From Toxonevra muliebris (lineage: Eukaryota > Arthropoda > Insecta > Diptera > Pallopteridae), in the NCBI GenBank assembly GCA_963691655.1, contig OY829326.1, positions 82,143,235 through 82,207,234 on the forward strand: 64,000 nt of DNA. Reading direction: 5' to 3'. The notes beneath the pieces are model-generated. The model worked only from the letters and a program-made list of their open reading frames with translations, searched no databases and had not been told where the DNA came from. Made by a program: the position numbers and the translations under genes. This document shows, piece by piece, positions 43,200-53,894 of the stretch (positions are counted from its first letter, which is position 1; the number at the start of each line of letters is the position of its first letter).

Positions 43200-43950
43200 A
43201 TTGTGGCTTGAGCCGACAGTTGTTCCGAAATCATAAGAGCCAATCTCGCTTGTAGTAGCCGTCATAAACGTCAATCCCCAAAACCAGCTCCACCTTTCTC
43301 GATCTGCAGCACTCTGGGTCAACTAAATGGACCAAGACTCGAGGATCCAAAGACCGATTAGGTGTGTTCTCAGTCACACTTCGTTTCAATTTTGCGTTGA
43401 TCAATATTTTCGCATTCGATCCAAACCAGCTCTGCACGCTGAAACACGCGACCGTCTCGTTTCTAAGCCTCGTAGAAGATATGTTGAATCGTGTTACATG
43501 TTAACGACCGATCAATGATCGATCTTGGACACCCCGGATTCAACATCGCACGTACTGTATGCACCCGTTCGGCAGCTACCATTTTTACCAACGCGGTGAG
43601 GGCCAACTGCACAATTTGCTGCACCTCAGGTCGTCAAATAATCTCTCTTGCGTTGAAACCACCAGGAAAACTAAAGTTTTCTGGTCGCCAGCTTCGATTA
43701 ATTGTACGAGTCACGTACAACCTCGTAGCGGAGTGAAGTGGCGGCCGGAATGAATCCGAAATCATGTTTTCGTAGGCGGGAGTGAGAGGATCGGAAGTCC
43801 GCACTTTGTCCTTCCTGACCACCGCAGACTCCGAATTAAGGGTAATTCGGGGTCGCTGAATCCAACCCTGTACACAGATTTTCTCTATCACGTCTGGGAT
43901 CCACGGTATGTGGGCCAAAACCCATAATTTTGGTATGCGCGGGACCAATC
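43200..43950 (-). pseudogene. BEL/Pao-like LTR retrotransposon fragment, protease region
   Basis: This stretch is markedly more GC-rich than its flanks. Minus-strand pieces include a TALVKMVAAERVHTVRAML block near 43600 and ELVLGIDVYDGYYKRDW (about 43275-43235). The second block corresponds to the G(A/I)DVY step at the end of the BEL/Pao protease region; the first to the start of that domain. Several stops and frameshifts lie between. No LTR, reverse transcriptase or integrase was found nearby, so this is an isolated internal fragment. The family call is by motif order only. Confidence 0.5.
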
Positions 43951-44566
43951 AAAATTTTTATTTTTTTTTACCTTGTACATGCTTCATAGCTAAGAGAAAG
44001 CTGTTTATTATGGAAGGAAGGAAAAAAAATTACTTAGAAAGCAACCCTCCCCCAACTCCCCTTACCCACCCTTTTGGGTGTTATGTGAAGCCTCTATTCC
44101 ATATATGACTATACCGGGTAAACGAACGAGAAAAATCTCAAATTTCACTGAATGCACCAGACCGCAACACAAATTTTTTTCCTTGTACCTGGGTTTATTT
44201 TATTGCCATTTTATTTGAAAAAATATTTAAATAAACGCCTAAAATTGCCGAAAAAACATATGTTGTCTTCTTGAGTCAAAAACATTACTAATATTTGTAA
44301 ACCTATGTATTAGTTTCAAGTCTTATTCTAACGGCATTTTGATTAATTCAACAAAAAAAAATTTTGCGAAACATTTTTGGAGATAAATTACTTTGATGAG
44401 GTGAAACTAAAGGCTATACGTCTTATGTACCGATGTAAAAATGAGTATGTGTATGTAATTTGTTCTTTATTTAAACTTTATAAAAAAACAAAAAAAAATC
44501 CGTACAATTCATTATCTTAAATCTATAGATATCAATAAGTTTAAAGAACATACGACTTTAACATAT
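43951..44566. other. No recognisable gene
   Basis: Contains a C-rich patch (44045-44075) and AT-rich DNA, with no gene. Confidence 0.35.
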
Positions 44567-44568
44567 TA

Positions 44569-45655
44569 GGTCCGTTCCCGTACTTTTTGAGTAAAGTCTG
44601 GTAAACTGAGAGTAAACGAAAAATGCTCTCTCTGATACACAAAAATGCACAAAAGTACGGGAACGCACAAAACCACTTTTCTTGCATGAAACAAAACGTC
44701 AAACTTTAACGACAGTTAAATTCAAAAACAAAGTTTCTGTGATATTTAATAAAATAAAAATTGTTAAATCTTACAAGAAAATAAATAAATAATGAAAAAA
44801 TTAAACATTGTAGAGATTTGTTTTGTTTTAATTGTTACTTTATTTAAAAAAAACAATAAAAATATAATTATAAAGTTTAAGTAGGAACTGTACGGACGCC
44901 AGCGATACGATCACCGCAACAACGCATTGAAACAAGCCATTATATGTCAATGTATTCATATGAATATTACTGCGTATGACCGTTCACTGCCGCTCGCAAA
45001 CAAGGAATGAATTCAAATTATGCGAGTCATTCCATTTAAGTAAATTGTAAAAGAACATTGAGTGAGACAGATATATGTAAAATTACGAATAGGATTCAAA
45101 TTAGGAATAAATGTACATTTCAAAAGAAATCGAATCTATTACAATTCATATAGGTACACTACGAATAAAAAGGAATAAAACAAAAGAATAATAATAAAAT
45201 AATATGCGGCTGCTACAACATAAATTATTCGCCTGCCTACTTTTGTAGAATCTTCGGGTTCACAATCACAATATTCAGAAATGGCACAAGTTGAACAGAC
45301 AATTGCATCATTAACTTGTGGAGAATGTAGTTAAAAATTAACAAATATACTATTAATTAATTTTCAAATGTCTTTTAAACATTTTTAATTTAAATAACAG
45401 TTATTTTTCTAAAAAATTCTTAACTTATTTATTAATTTCAAATTTTCAATATATTTTCACAAAAGCAAAACAGCTGATTGTTTGACACTTAACATTTTTA
45501 CCCGAAGAAAAATTGCGGGCTATTTCGTGCAAGAAGAAGAAGACAATTACTCTCTTATCTCTGCTCTCATTTAGCAAGTTTTTTGAGTACGGGAACGTTT
45601 TCTGGGCTGTTTTGGGCGAACGCGTTCACCCGCGTTGTAGTACGGGAACGGAGCT
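44569..45655. mobile_element. 1.09 kb MITE with GTTCCCGTAC ends
   Basis: Left GGTCCGTTCCCGTACT and right AGTACGGGAACGGAGC are inverted. Further GTACGGGAACG copies lie inside at about 44657 and 45587, and related TTTTTTGAGTA words sit next to them. Possible 3-bp duplication ATT (or TA). GG-starting ends and a 3-bp target would fit PIF/Harbinger. No coding potential. Confidence 0.7.
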
Positions 45656-45789
45656 ATTATGTTGTCAGTCGGAAGATTGATTTTTCTTTTTTGTTTTACT
45701 TTTTCTTATATTTAATTGTAATTAAATTTTTTAATTAAGTGCTTTCTGTATTCTAGACTTTTTGTGATAACGATAATTATTTAGTATTT

Positions 45790-48470
45790 GCCAATTAACA
45801 AATCTTCCATTTAATAAGCTAATAATTTCATCTTAATGTAATGTTTTACCTAGTAAATTATGGTATATCGTATTTCTTTTATTATGGGGCGTGTGCCTAG
45901 GAAATGTATATTTTCTTCTTCATTTCGATTACATAATGAGCAATGTTTCGACATATTATCGTTAAACCTGTTGCCATTCAGTTCAATTAGATCGCTGCGT
46001 GCTTTGAATATCCACATTATGTCCCTTTGTTTATTTTCATCTATCAAATAAAGCTGCCCTACAGTGGGGTTCAATTTTTTGTAAAATCTGTTACTTCACT
46101 TTTTCTTATCCCTTCAGTGTAATGTTTCTCTCTCAGAGTTTCAAGCATCTTTATTCTTTTCTCATTCTACTTTCTTTTATTACTGTTTACGTCAGTCCAC
46201 CTTATATTATGCTCTCTTCCAATGTTGTTAATCTCCTTCACCCATAGAAGTTCACGCTGTAACAGTTTTTTTGTCAATTGGTGTGGCAGTCTGTTTCCAT
46301 CATATTCAGTTTTCATTACATACCTTAAGTGTAGATCAAGTGCGTAAATATGCCCTTTTACTGCTCCTGTTTCTACCATCAATATGTATGTAGGTATGAA
46401 GCTAGGCAGTTTAAGTATTTTTTTAATAAAATTTATCCACCTCTTCAAATTATGTTAACCCCCAAACTTGCGCCCCATAGCTTTGTATACCTCTGCATAC
46501 TGCCAGAAATAATTTCCACTTTGACTTTATCGATACATTTTGCCTCGTTAAAAAAGTATTCCACGTCATGTTTATACAATTCTTCCCAGATATGTTTCGT
46601 ACTTCAATTTGTTTCTTGAACACCATTTTAGATGTTAATGTAACACCAAGATAGCAATATTCGCTCACAATATTTATTAGATTTCCATTGAAATCATAAT
46701 TTCCGATTTATTTAAGTTGACTTCAACTTTCCACAATTTACAGTAGTCCTCCAATTTATAAATCATTTGCTGCAGCCCCTCTCCACACTATCAGCTAGTA
46801 TGACGATATCATCGGCATATAACAATAATCTTACATTTATTTCCTCTATGTACACACCCACCATTCAGACAATCATGCATATCATTTAAGTACAGAGCAA
46901 ACAATAATGGAGATAGCAAGCATCCTTGTTTTACTCCTGATAGTGTTTCAAACTCGTCTGAAAGTTCACCTCCTGTCCATACTACTGATCTAAAGTTACC
47001 AGGGCCGGAAACAGGATTTTTTTTCGGGGGGGAGGGGGCGGGGGTTTCATTCGAAGAAAATTGACACTGACTGGCCATTACTGATGATGAGCCCGACCTC
47101 CAAACAATTACCAAAAATACTAAAAATAGTCAGAGGCTTATTTTTTTTCAAATGATTATCAGTGGGAATTCGGGCCATGATAAGGAATCCGGATGAGGTT
47201 GGCTCATATTCCCGAAATTCGTGCAGTTACTGCATTGAAAGAGGTCTTCCGAGTCGGGGTGCTCTGAGCAATAATGGGTTAAAGAATTAATTACATTTTA
47301 AGATTGTTTCCTAAAACTTTGGAGCTGATCCACTACTACTGCCGTACATGGGCTTTGCGAATAAAATGGTTCCTAGTGTTTGTGAATGAATTTTTTATAC
47401 TGAACACGAATCTGAGATCAAAAATTTCCCATCACTCCACGTTTTAGAAAAAATGGGATGGAAAACCACCCTAAAATAGAATTTTTGGCCATTTTTAAAA
47501 ATTGGAGAGCTGAACACTGGCGTACTACAAACTTCGAAATCCAGAAATTATAGGCTGAATCATGCCCTTCCAAATGGGCCCTAAACCCGAAACTGTAAAT
47601 CAAACAGTTACTGACCTAGAAAAACTATAAATGCAAAATTGCAAAATTGACTTTGTATCCAAAGTCAAACCTCAGGTCAAAGAAAACAAATCGGATCTGG
47701 TCGCATAGTGTAACTAAGATTTCAAGTTTTTTTTTGTATATTTGACTTTTTAGAAAAAAACCGATGAAAGTACAAAATATTTGCAAACTGTTCAATAGAT
47801 TTTATTTTGACTTTTTTTTTCATCCACTGGCAATTAATAGAGAGGGGTCAGAACCCCCAAACTCCCCCCTCCCTAAATACGGCCTTGAAAGTTACTATAT
47901 ATACTTTCTATAAACTTCACTAGTTTCATCAATACGCCCATTGTGTACAATTTATATATTAGTGCACCCCGGAAAACTTTATCAAAAGCGGCCTTGAAGT
48001 CCTTGAAAAATGCATACGTTTTTTTGTTTTCGCTGAAATTCCAATGTACTATGGACGCCAAATTATAAATATTGTCTGCTGCTGAGTAGTTTTTTCTGAA
48101 TCCAGTTTGAAATTCATTTAAAATATTATGGTTATCTACCCAATCACCAAGACGTTCATTTAATATTCCTATCATCACCTTTGCTTTGCAATTCGTAAAC
48201 GAAATGCCTCGGTAGTTTTTTGGTAACGTATTGTCGCCTTTTTTAAATATTGAAAAGATTATACTTGTCATGAAACTATCATCTACATTTCCACTCTCAA
48301 GCAATATATTAAATGAATTTGCCATTTCTTCCAAGAACTCGTCCGGTGCATTTTTTATAAATTCGTAAGTAACTCTATCCACTCCTAGCGCTTTATTAAC
48401 CTTTGTTTTTGATAGCACTTTTTATCTCCGCCACCATATCTTTATCCATTTCAATATATATTTTGCCAGA
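45790..48470 (-). pseudogene. Non-LTR retrotransposon ORF2, frameshifted and split by a hAT MITE
   Basis: Order on the minus strand: a RT start (48418-47896) with NKALGVDRVTYEFIKNAPDE, NYRGISFTNCKAKVMIGILN, NEFQTGFRKNYSAADNIYNL and FFKDFKAAFDKV. Then comes the hAT element. Next is 46999-46809, with SDEFETLSGVKQGCLLSPLL, and the catalytic YADD at 46819-46808 in a shifted frame. Later pieces (46668-46167) have YCYLGVTLTSKMVFKKQIEV and SYGAQVWG. The end (46074-45850) carries a Cys/His knuckle (CSLCNRNEEENIHFL). At least four frameshifts. The clade is not certain. The upstream endonuclease is missing. Confidence 0.8.
47000..47887. mobile_element. hAT-type MITE with 8-bp target duplication
   Basis: 888 bp. 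Ends CAGGGCCGGAAACAG and (reverse complement of the right end) CAAGGCCGTATTTAG; AAAGTTAC at 46992-46999 and 47888-47895. CAGxG-type ends and 8-bp duplications define hAT. GGGGGG/CCCCCC runs lie near both ends (47028-47044; 47868-47873). No transposase. Removing the element and one duplication restores a continuous RT frame in the surrounding LINE. Confidence 0.9.
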
Positions 48471-48944
48471 GCATTGGAGCGTATTGCACATTTAGCGAAT
48501 TTTGCTGGGGATTCAAAAGTTTACAAAAATACATTTTGAGTTCTGCTGACGAAACACCTAAAAATGAGTATAACATTTTTTAGTTTATTAAGTACACGCC
48601 AATGTTCAATGAACCACAATGTTCATAATTGAATATAGAATATAATTAAATTAAAAAAAAAAAATTTGGTGCTATAGAAAGGTATTAACATTTACATTTT
48701 TATTTCAATTAATTTTTTTACGTATAATTTACATTAGTGATTTAAGGTTTTCTTATGTTTTTAACTACTTCTATTGCATTGCGGCATATCAGTAGAAGGC
48801 TCGCACATGTTCAGTAGAATGCCCTTTCCATAATGTGTAGGCTTTCCTGCCCGTGCTGTAACGTTTTTTCTCATCTCCTATTGAAGCATCCATTATCCTC
48901 AAGGGACTGCCGTTTATTGCTTCAATGACGTTGCATGTGGATAT
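48471..48944. other. piggyBac C-terminal and 3' flank, no intact gene
   Basis: The part next to 48945 (48780-48944, minus) continues piggyBac-like coding in broken frames (NVIEAINGSPLRIMDASIGD), where the Cys-rich C-terminal domain is expected. The remainder is AT-rich with no gene. Confidence 0.4.
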
Positions 48945-50143
48945 CTAACTCTTATTGGCTCTTACTTGTATTTTAGGTTTTGCCAGTTGTTCACCAAGTT
49001 GATGAAGAAAGATCCTACGCCGGTTTGTAGAAGCCTTCAGGTGTGGGTTGTTCTCAGCGTAAATAATGTACGCAGCAAAGGCAGCCACATCCAGAATATT
49101 GTAAAAGAATGCCAAAGGACATCTATTTGTTCTCCGCTTTGTTAAATATCCTGCCAGGCATTTATCCATGTTATCAATGTCACTCTTGGTTTTGTTGTAA
49201 TCTAATATCATGAGTGGCTTCTTCTTTAGACTTTCTACTTAAATTTCTTTATATTGGTTTTTTTCGCTTTGTTTTTTTTTTCTTTGGAACGTAGGAACAC
49301 ATGGTAATATTGTTGCTGAAACCAAATATGGTGGATTCCACTGCACGTCCATTTGGATTAGCAAATTGTGGCACAATTTTCGTCTTTTATTCACTGTGCC
49401 CAACATCGATAAATTACTGGTGAAAAAATTGTGGCACACAATGTACCCAAACAAACCTGTTTGCATACATTCAAAGATGGGCATGGATGTTTTAAGCAAT
49501 ATCTCCATCGCTTTAAACACGAGGACGATCCGTTTTGCCCTAACTGCCCCTACGAAATTGAAGACGCTCGACATGTCATTTTACACTGTCCCCGCTTCAC
49601 TAAGGAGAGAGCTGAAATCACTGAAGCATTCGGCGAAGCCCCAACAACAACGAACATGGTGCCCCATATGTGCGATACACCTCAGAAGTGGCAATCTGTT
49701 CAAGCAGCAGCAGCCAAAGTGATGAAAACGCTTCGATTAATTGAGCGTCACAGATATATGCAGCGTGGACGGTAACAAACTTGACCGACCAAAATAATTA
49801 CTGACGATTGAGCAGAAATGCTCAGACGGCCTCCCGACGAAATACCTAACGGTGGTTCCGGGAGGAGCTTTCCGTCGGACGAGAGGAGATGTTTGAAAAA
49901 AAAAAAAAAAAAAAACATTCAAAGATCACCACATTAAGTGTGATCTCATTATTAAAATACTATAATTCTCAAATCTTTTTTCACATACTTAAAAAGAATA
50001 TAACAATAAAAGTTAGGCAGTTTAAAAGGATTCACATTTTTGTCCCAACGCCATGCCATTTCCCATACAAAATGTATGTGCATACCCGGGTATGCTGCTG
50101 TTGACATACGTATAATTTTTCTGCTGTTGACATAAAGGTTAAG
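48945..50143 (-). pseudogene. piggyBac-like transposase, C-terminal half, split by a LINE
   Basis: The frame 49211-48945 reads MILDYNKTKSDIDNMDKCLA, then YLTKRRTNRCPLAFFYNILD and DVAAFAAYIIYAENNP, the highly conserved D(Y/N)N..K.GVDxMD and RRWPL..FY..LD blocks of piggyBac, including the third catalytic Asp region. Upstream (49478-49239, minus) are a HNFFTSNLSMLGTVNKRRKL-like block and SATILPCVPTFQRKKK. One in-frame stop separates this from the next block. A 436 bp LINE insertion (49479-49914) interrupts it. A possible element end, TTAACCTTTATGTCAACAG on the minus strand, lies at 50143-50125. Confidence 0.8.
49479..49914 (+). mobile_element. R1-type LINE, 5'-truncated, with poly(A) and 12-bp duplication
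   Basis: ACATTCAAAGAT is present at 49467-49478 and 49915-49926. Between them is the 3' end of a LINE: C-terminal coding (to 49775) with DGHGCFKQYLHRFKHEDDPF, the knuckle CPNCPYEIEDARHVILHCPR, and a short 3' UTR ending in ~20 A. HGCF.KYLHRF and CPxC...H...C are the hallmark of R1-clade ORF2 C-termini. The long uninterrupted frame, together with the perfect duplication, implies a recent insertion. The frame extends upstream into target DNA by chance. Confidence 0.9.
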
Positions 50144-51649
50144 TTTTAAACTAACGCGTATTTTTAAAAAAGTTTGAATTGTACCTCTTCGCTATCAATA
50201 AATCTTTCCATTGATATATAACGCTATAACAAATTTTGAGTTTCTGTAATTATGGGTGATTAGAAAAAGCCTTACTCAATACAATCGAACGGTTAACTAA
50301 AATTAAATTAACAATATCAAAAGTAGGTACTTTAAGTACATTTTTGGTACTTCTATCTGCTTTTTCGATAGTCATAAATTTGAAAATGAAATGTGCTACG
50401 ACTTCTTGGGATAATTTGTTTAGCACCGAATACCAAAAAGTCTCTATTGTGACTTATCACGATTTTGTGACTAAGCAACTATAAAATTCATAGAGTACCT
50501 GTGGAAGTCAGCAAAATATTGCATTATATGCTTAAAAGACCCTTTGGAGTTTCCATCCCTCAATTGTCATTACGATATTTGTAATTGATTAAAGAAATTA
50601 TTCAAACGAGTTATGCAACACTGATTATGCAGCATCCAGACACATTTCGAGCGAGCAGGAGTAATAAGGATTTACTTACCTGCCGTACTCTGTTACAATA
50701 ATGCAGCAAATACAAACTCGTACACTGTATAAACCTTTCATGAATAACAAAATATGTAACAAAGCTACGTTAAAGTGTGGAGGGGGTGGCTGGGGAGGTG
50801 GAACTAGTTTTTCTCAGTTAGATCCTTTTTGCTTCTAATGCAAAAAACACACTTGAAGAAAAACGATGCATTCGACGGGAAATAAGATGTAAAGTACTTT
50901 ACACACATACATATATCCATATGGGTTTGTTTGTTCGAGAGGAAGGGGAGGAAGAGGTGTTTATACATGTAAATACGAGTGGGCACTTTGCATTTATATA
51001 TAATATGACAGATAAGATGAACCAGAAGAAGCAGCAGAATAAGTATGAACACTGCAAATAGAAGAAGATGTCTGTCTTCACATTTTCCCTTCTCTTCATT
51101 CTTCTTGATCTTTTTTATGCGCATACGTTCTTTTTGATATGAGAGTTGACGTATTATTTAACGTGTGATTTACGATTTGCATTTCATTTGCATGTTATGT
51201 GAATAGATGGAAGTGAGTCAGAGATTTAAAGCAAAGTATATGAGTTTTATAAACTCGCTTTTTGTTCAATGACTCCAGCCTTAATAATACTTTTGAGGAC
51301 GAAATTTTTGCAATAAAATAATAAATAAAAATAAAATCTAACATTATCGGGAATAAACTATAAAAATACAGAATGTTTATATCCCCTACACACAGCTACG
51401 TCCAATCAAATAGCAGTGACAGATGAAAAATGTTTCTTATCACACAAACCATATTTTTTAGTGATATATTTATGTAATGTTTAAATATGAATAACAACTT
51501 GAAGTCTTTTATACTTGAAACAAAAATTATTTGTATCTTAAATACTTAGCAGTGCTTATTTAGTAGAAAAATAAATTTTTTGGAAACAAATTTTATGTTT
51601 CGTACTAAGTAATCTTAAAATTGATTAAGTCATATCAGTATTTTATTTT
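50144..51649. other. No recognisable gene over 1.5 kb
   Basis: AT-rich. A minus-strand frame (51124-50804) is low-complexity Phe/Leu/Ile-rich and lacks a domain. A purine-rich G patch lies at 50776-50804. Confidence 0.35.
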
Positions 51650-52181
51650 TGATGTGTAAACATTTTAGCTCACGGTATGGGCAAAATTTCAAATGTGTAA
51701 AATGTAACAATAACTGTATCGTAAGATGTAAGATAACTGTAACGTCCAGTTCCCTTCTCGCTCACACTACTGCGCGACATGACTGTGCTACTCTAATCAA
51801 CAAAGAGAAGAGAAGAAGAGAGGGAGAAATTAAAATACGAGCGGAGTTTGTTTGTTTATGTTTCGATCAATTTACTCACACATATATGTACATACGAAAA
51901 CAAAATGTGTGTGTACATTTATTCGTGGCAGAATTATTTGTTGGTATTAAAAGTATGAAGATCGACTGTACAAGCAGAGAAGTCGCCGTAGCAAACACAG
52001 GCGTTTGATAGGTTTTACATTCGGATAGTTAGATTGGATTAAAATTAAATATCTTTTAAAATATAAAAATAATACGAAATGATAAGTAATAAAGAATCTA
52101 GGTTTTAATAAATGCATAAACAAAATGTAGTGATAATGATAGCAAACCACGGCATTATAAAAATTTTGCTTTGTGCATTAA

Positions 52182-52386
52182 TCTTAGAAAGGCAACACTT
52201 TTTTATCTCTGTAAATAGCAAATATGTTAAACAGAAAAAATCAAACTCATTTATTATAAAATCACTTATTTATTTCAATGAAAATACATTGTTTCTTATT
52301 TTTATTAAATGCAGCTAAGGCAAATCTCTTTGCGGTGCTTTTAAAAAGTAGTGGGGTGACTAGTTATCCCTGTTGCCTTCCTAAGG
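52182..52386. mobile_element. Nested TTAA-type MITE, copy 2
   Basis: TTAA at 52178-52181; at the right end the duplication has mutated to TTGA (52387-52390). Ends TCTTAGAAAGGCAAC and GTTGCCTTCCTAAGG. Orthologous within the repeat to 19792-19994. Confidence 0.75.
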
Positions 52387-52406
52387 TTGAATGTGGAAGC
52401 ACTTAT

Positions 52407-52482
52407 CGTCGCCTGAGGATTGATTTCACGTATGTGTGTACAAATTCATATACCTATACGCCAAATCAATTCTCAGGCGACG
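52407..52482. repeat. 76 bp palindromic mini-element, copy 2
   Basis: CGTCGCCTGAGGATTGAT mirrored by ATCAATTCTCAGGCGACG. Partner of 19699-19770. Confidence 0.7.
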
Positions 52483-53042
52483 TTATGTAAAATTTTCACA
52501 TCTAATAAAATTTCAAATCGACAGGAAGAAAAACTTAAAGCGCGAAAAAAAGAATGCGATTGCAGCTGCGTATATGCGAGCATATAGATCCCGATGCATT
52601 GAGTAAAAGAAAAATAATGCAACTACAACATATCAGCCCTATTCACGATTTGGTGCAATTGCAAAATATTTATGCTATCACAACAACAAATATATGTGAT
52701 ATGGAATAAAAATTTGCATTTGCAATGATGCAAGACCATTTGCAATTTATGGTGAATTGGGTTATTATATATATAAAAGATAATGATATCTAATAAGTTT
52801 TTAAGTTTATAAAATAATTGTTTTAATTTGAATTACCTAAGCATATAAATTATACATTAAATCCCTATATATGGCTATACATATGTGAGCTTATGTATAT
52901 GACATTCAGTTTACACATCAAATATCTTGCGTGCCTTGCACACATCCATTTTTTTTAAAACCTTTGAGGTACAAAATATTTATGTTACAAATATAAAAGA
53001 CTTCAAATTGTTATTCATATTTAAACATTATGTAAATACTTA

Positions 53043-53736
53043 CATTCTGTCAAATAAGTACCCGGAAATTCTCATTTTAAATTTTCCCTCTGAGAATATT
53101 TCAAAAAATTTTTTTTCCCAGGTTGGCACAACTGTCAACCACTATTCTGTAAATTTTTATTGCTATGTGTCATTTAGTTTGGTTACGGCGTCATTAAGAA
53201 CAAGTCAACCTTTTGTGTGCGTTGCGATTTTTACTATGGATAAAAATATCGAACAAAGAGTTTGTGTGAAATTTTGTGTTTCAAACGAAATTCGAATTCG
53301 AAAATCGTCATATTTTGGTTGATGTTTTGGGTATGCGGAAAGTCTCAGCGCGATTGGTGCCAAAAGATCTGAATTTTCTTCAAAAAGTGAATCGCAGTAA
53401 GGTGGCTGAAGACATGCTTGAACGCGTAAATTCCGATCCAACGTTCATCGAACGCATCATAACTGGTGACGAGACATGGGTTTTCGAGTACGACATGCAA
53501 ACAAGTCAACAATCATCGGAATGGCGCGCCAAAAATGAGCCGAAACCGAAATCGCAACGCACACAAAAGGTTGACTTGTTCTTAATGACGCCGTAACCAA
53601 ACTAAATGACACATAGCAATAAAAATTCACAGAATAGTGGTTGACAGTTGTGCCAACCTGGGAAAAACAAATTTTTGAAATATTCTCAGAGGGAAAATTT
53701 AAAATGAGAATTTCCGGGTACTTATTTGACAGAATG
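53043..53736 (+). mobile_element. Foldback mariner with 188 bp inverted arms
   Basis: The left arm 53043-53230 is reproduced inverted at 53549-53736, with TA at 53041-53042 and 53737-53738. The left arm is a normal mariner 5' end leading into the transposase start at 53236 (MDKNIEQRVCVKFCVSNEI). The right arm is a second copy of the 5' end, not a 3' end. The element therefore lost its 3' half and gained an inverted duplicate of its 5' end. Confidence 0.9.
53236..53548 (+). pseudogene. mariner transposase remnant inside the foldback
   Basis: N-terminal MDKNIEQRVCVKFCVSNEI joins, by a deletion and a frame change, to VDVLGMRKVSARLVPKDLNF, VAEDMLERVNSDPTFIERI and ITGDETWVFEYDMQTSQQSS. So the helix-turn-helix (about residues 20-110) is missing and the first catalytic Asp (GDETW) is kept. 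Coding stops at about residue 200, where the inverted arm begins, so the other two catalytic Asp residues are absent. It differs in sequence from the mariners at 5420 and 57944 and is a separate lineage. Confidence 0.85.
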
Positions 53737-53894
53737 TATATCACAAAAAAATATTGTTTTGCGCGATATGAAACACTTTTCATCCATCACTGCTATTTAA
53801 TTGACCGTAGCTGTAGTTGTAAATGAAAATATCTCGATGCTTTTAACAGTAGGTGGGAGTGCCCGAATTGTCGATTTATACAACAGTTATTCTA

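Larger units (their letters stand above)
51650..52952 (+). repeat. Inverted 1.3 kb repeat, copy 2 (uninterrupted)
   Basis: Reverse-complement partner of 19217-19998 plus 24250-24785. It begins near GATGTGTAAACATTTTAGC and passes the mirrored GTTTACACATC at 52910-52920, so these 11 bp may be the family's inner ends; similarity continues ~30 bp further (CTTGCGTGCCTTGCAC). The Cys-bearing frame 51649-52008 is shared with copy 1. No LINE here, so this copy shows the pre-insertion state. Confidence 0.85.

Noticed and set aside
48380..48420. TTAACCTTTG-like piggyBac end near the RT start
   Set aside because: It falls inside the LINE coding sequence (VNKALGVDRV) and has no partner, so it is a chance match.
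51649..52008. Cys-containing frame (CKHFSSRYGQNFKCVKC) present in two copies
   Set aside because: Present only as part of the 1.3 kb repeat, ends differently in each copy and has no wider domain, so conservation reflects repeat copying.
53457..53783. 108-codon minus-strand frame sharing its sequence with 52927-53322
   Set aside because: It is the inverted mariner arm read twice, not a gene.
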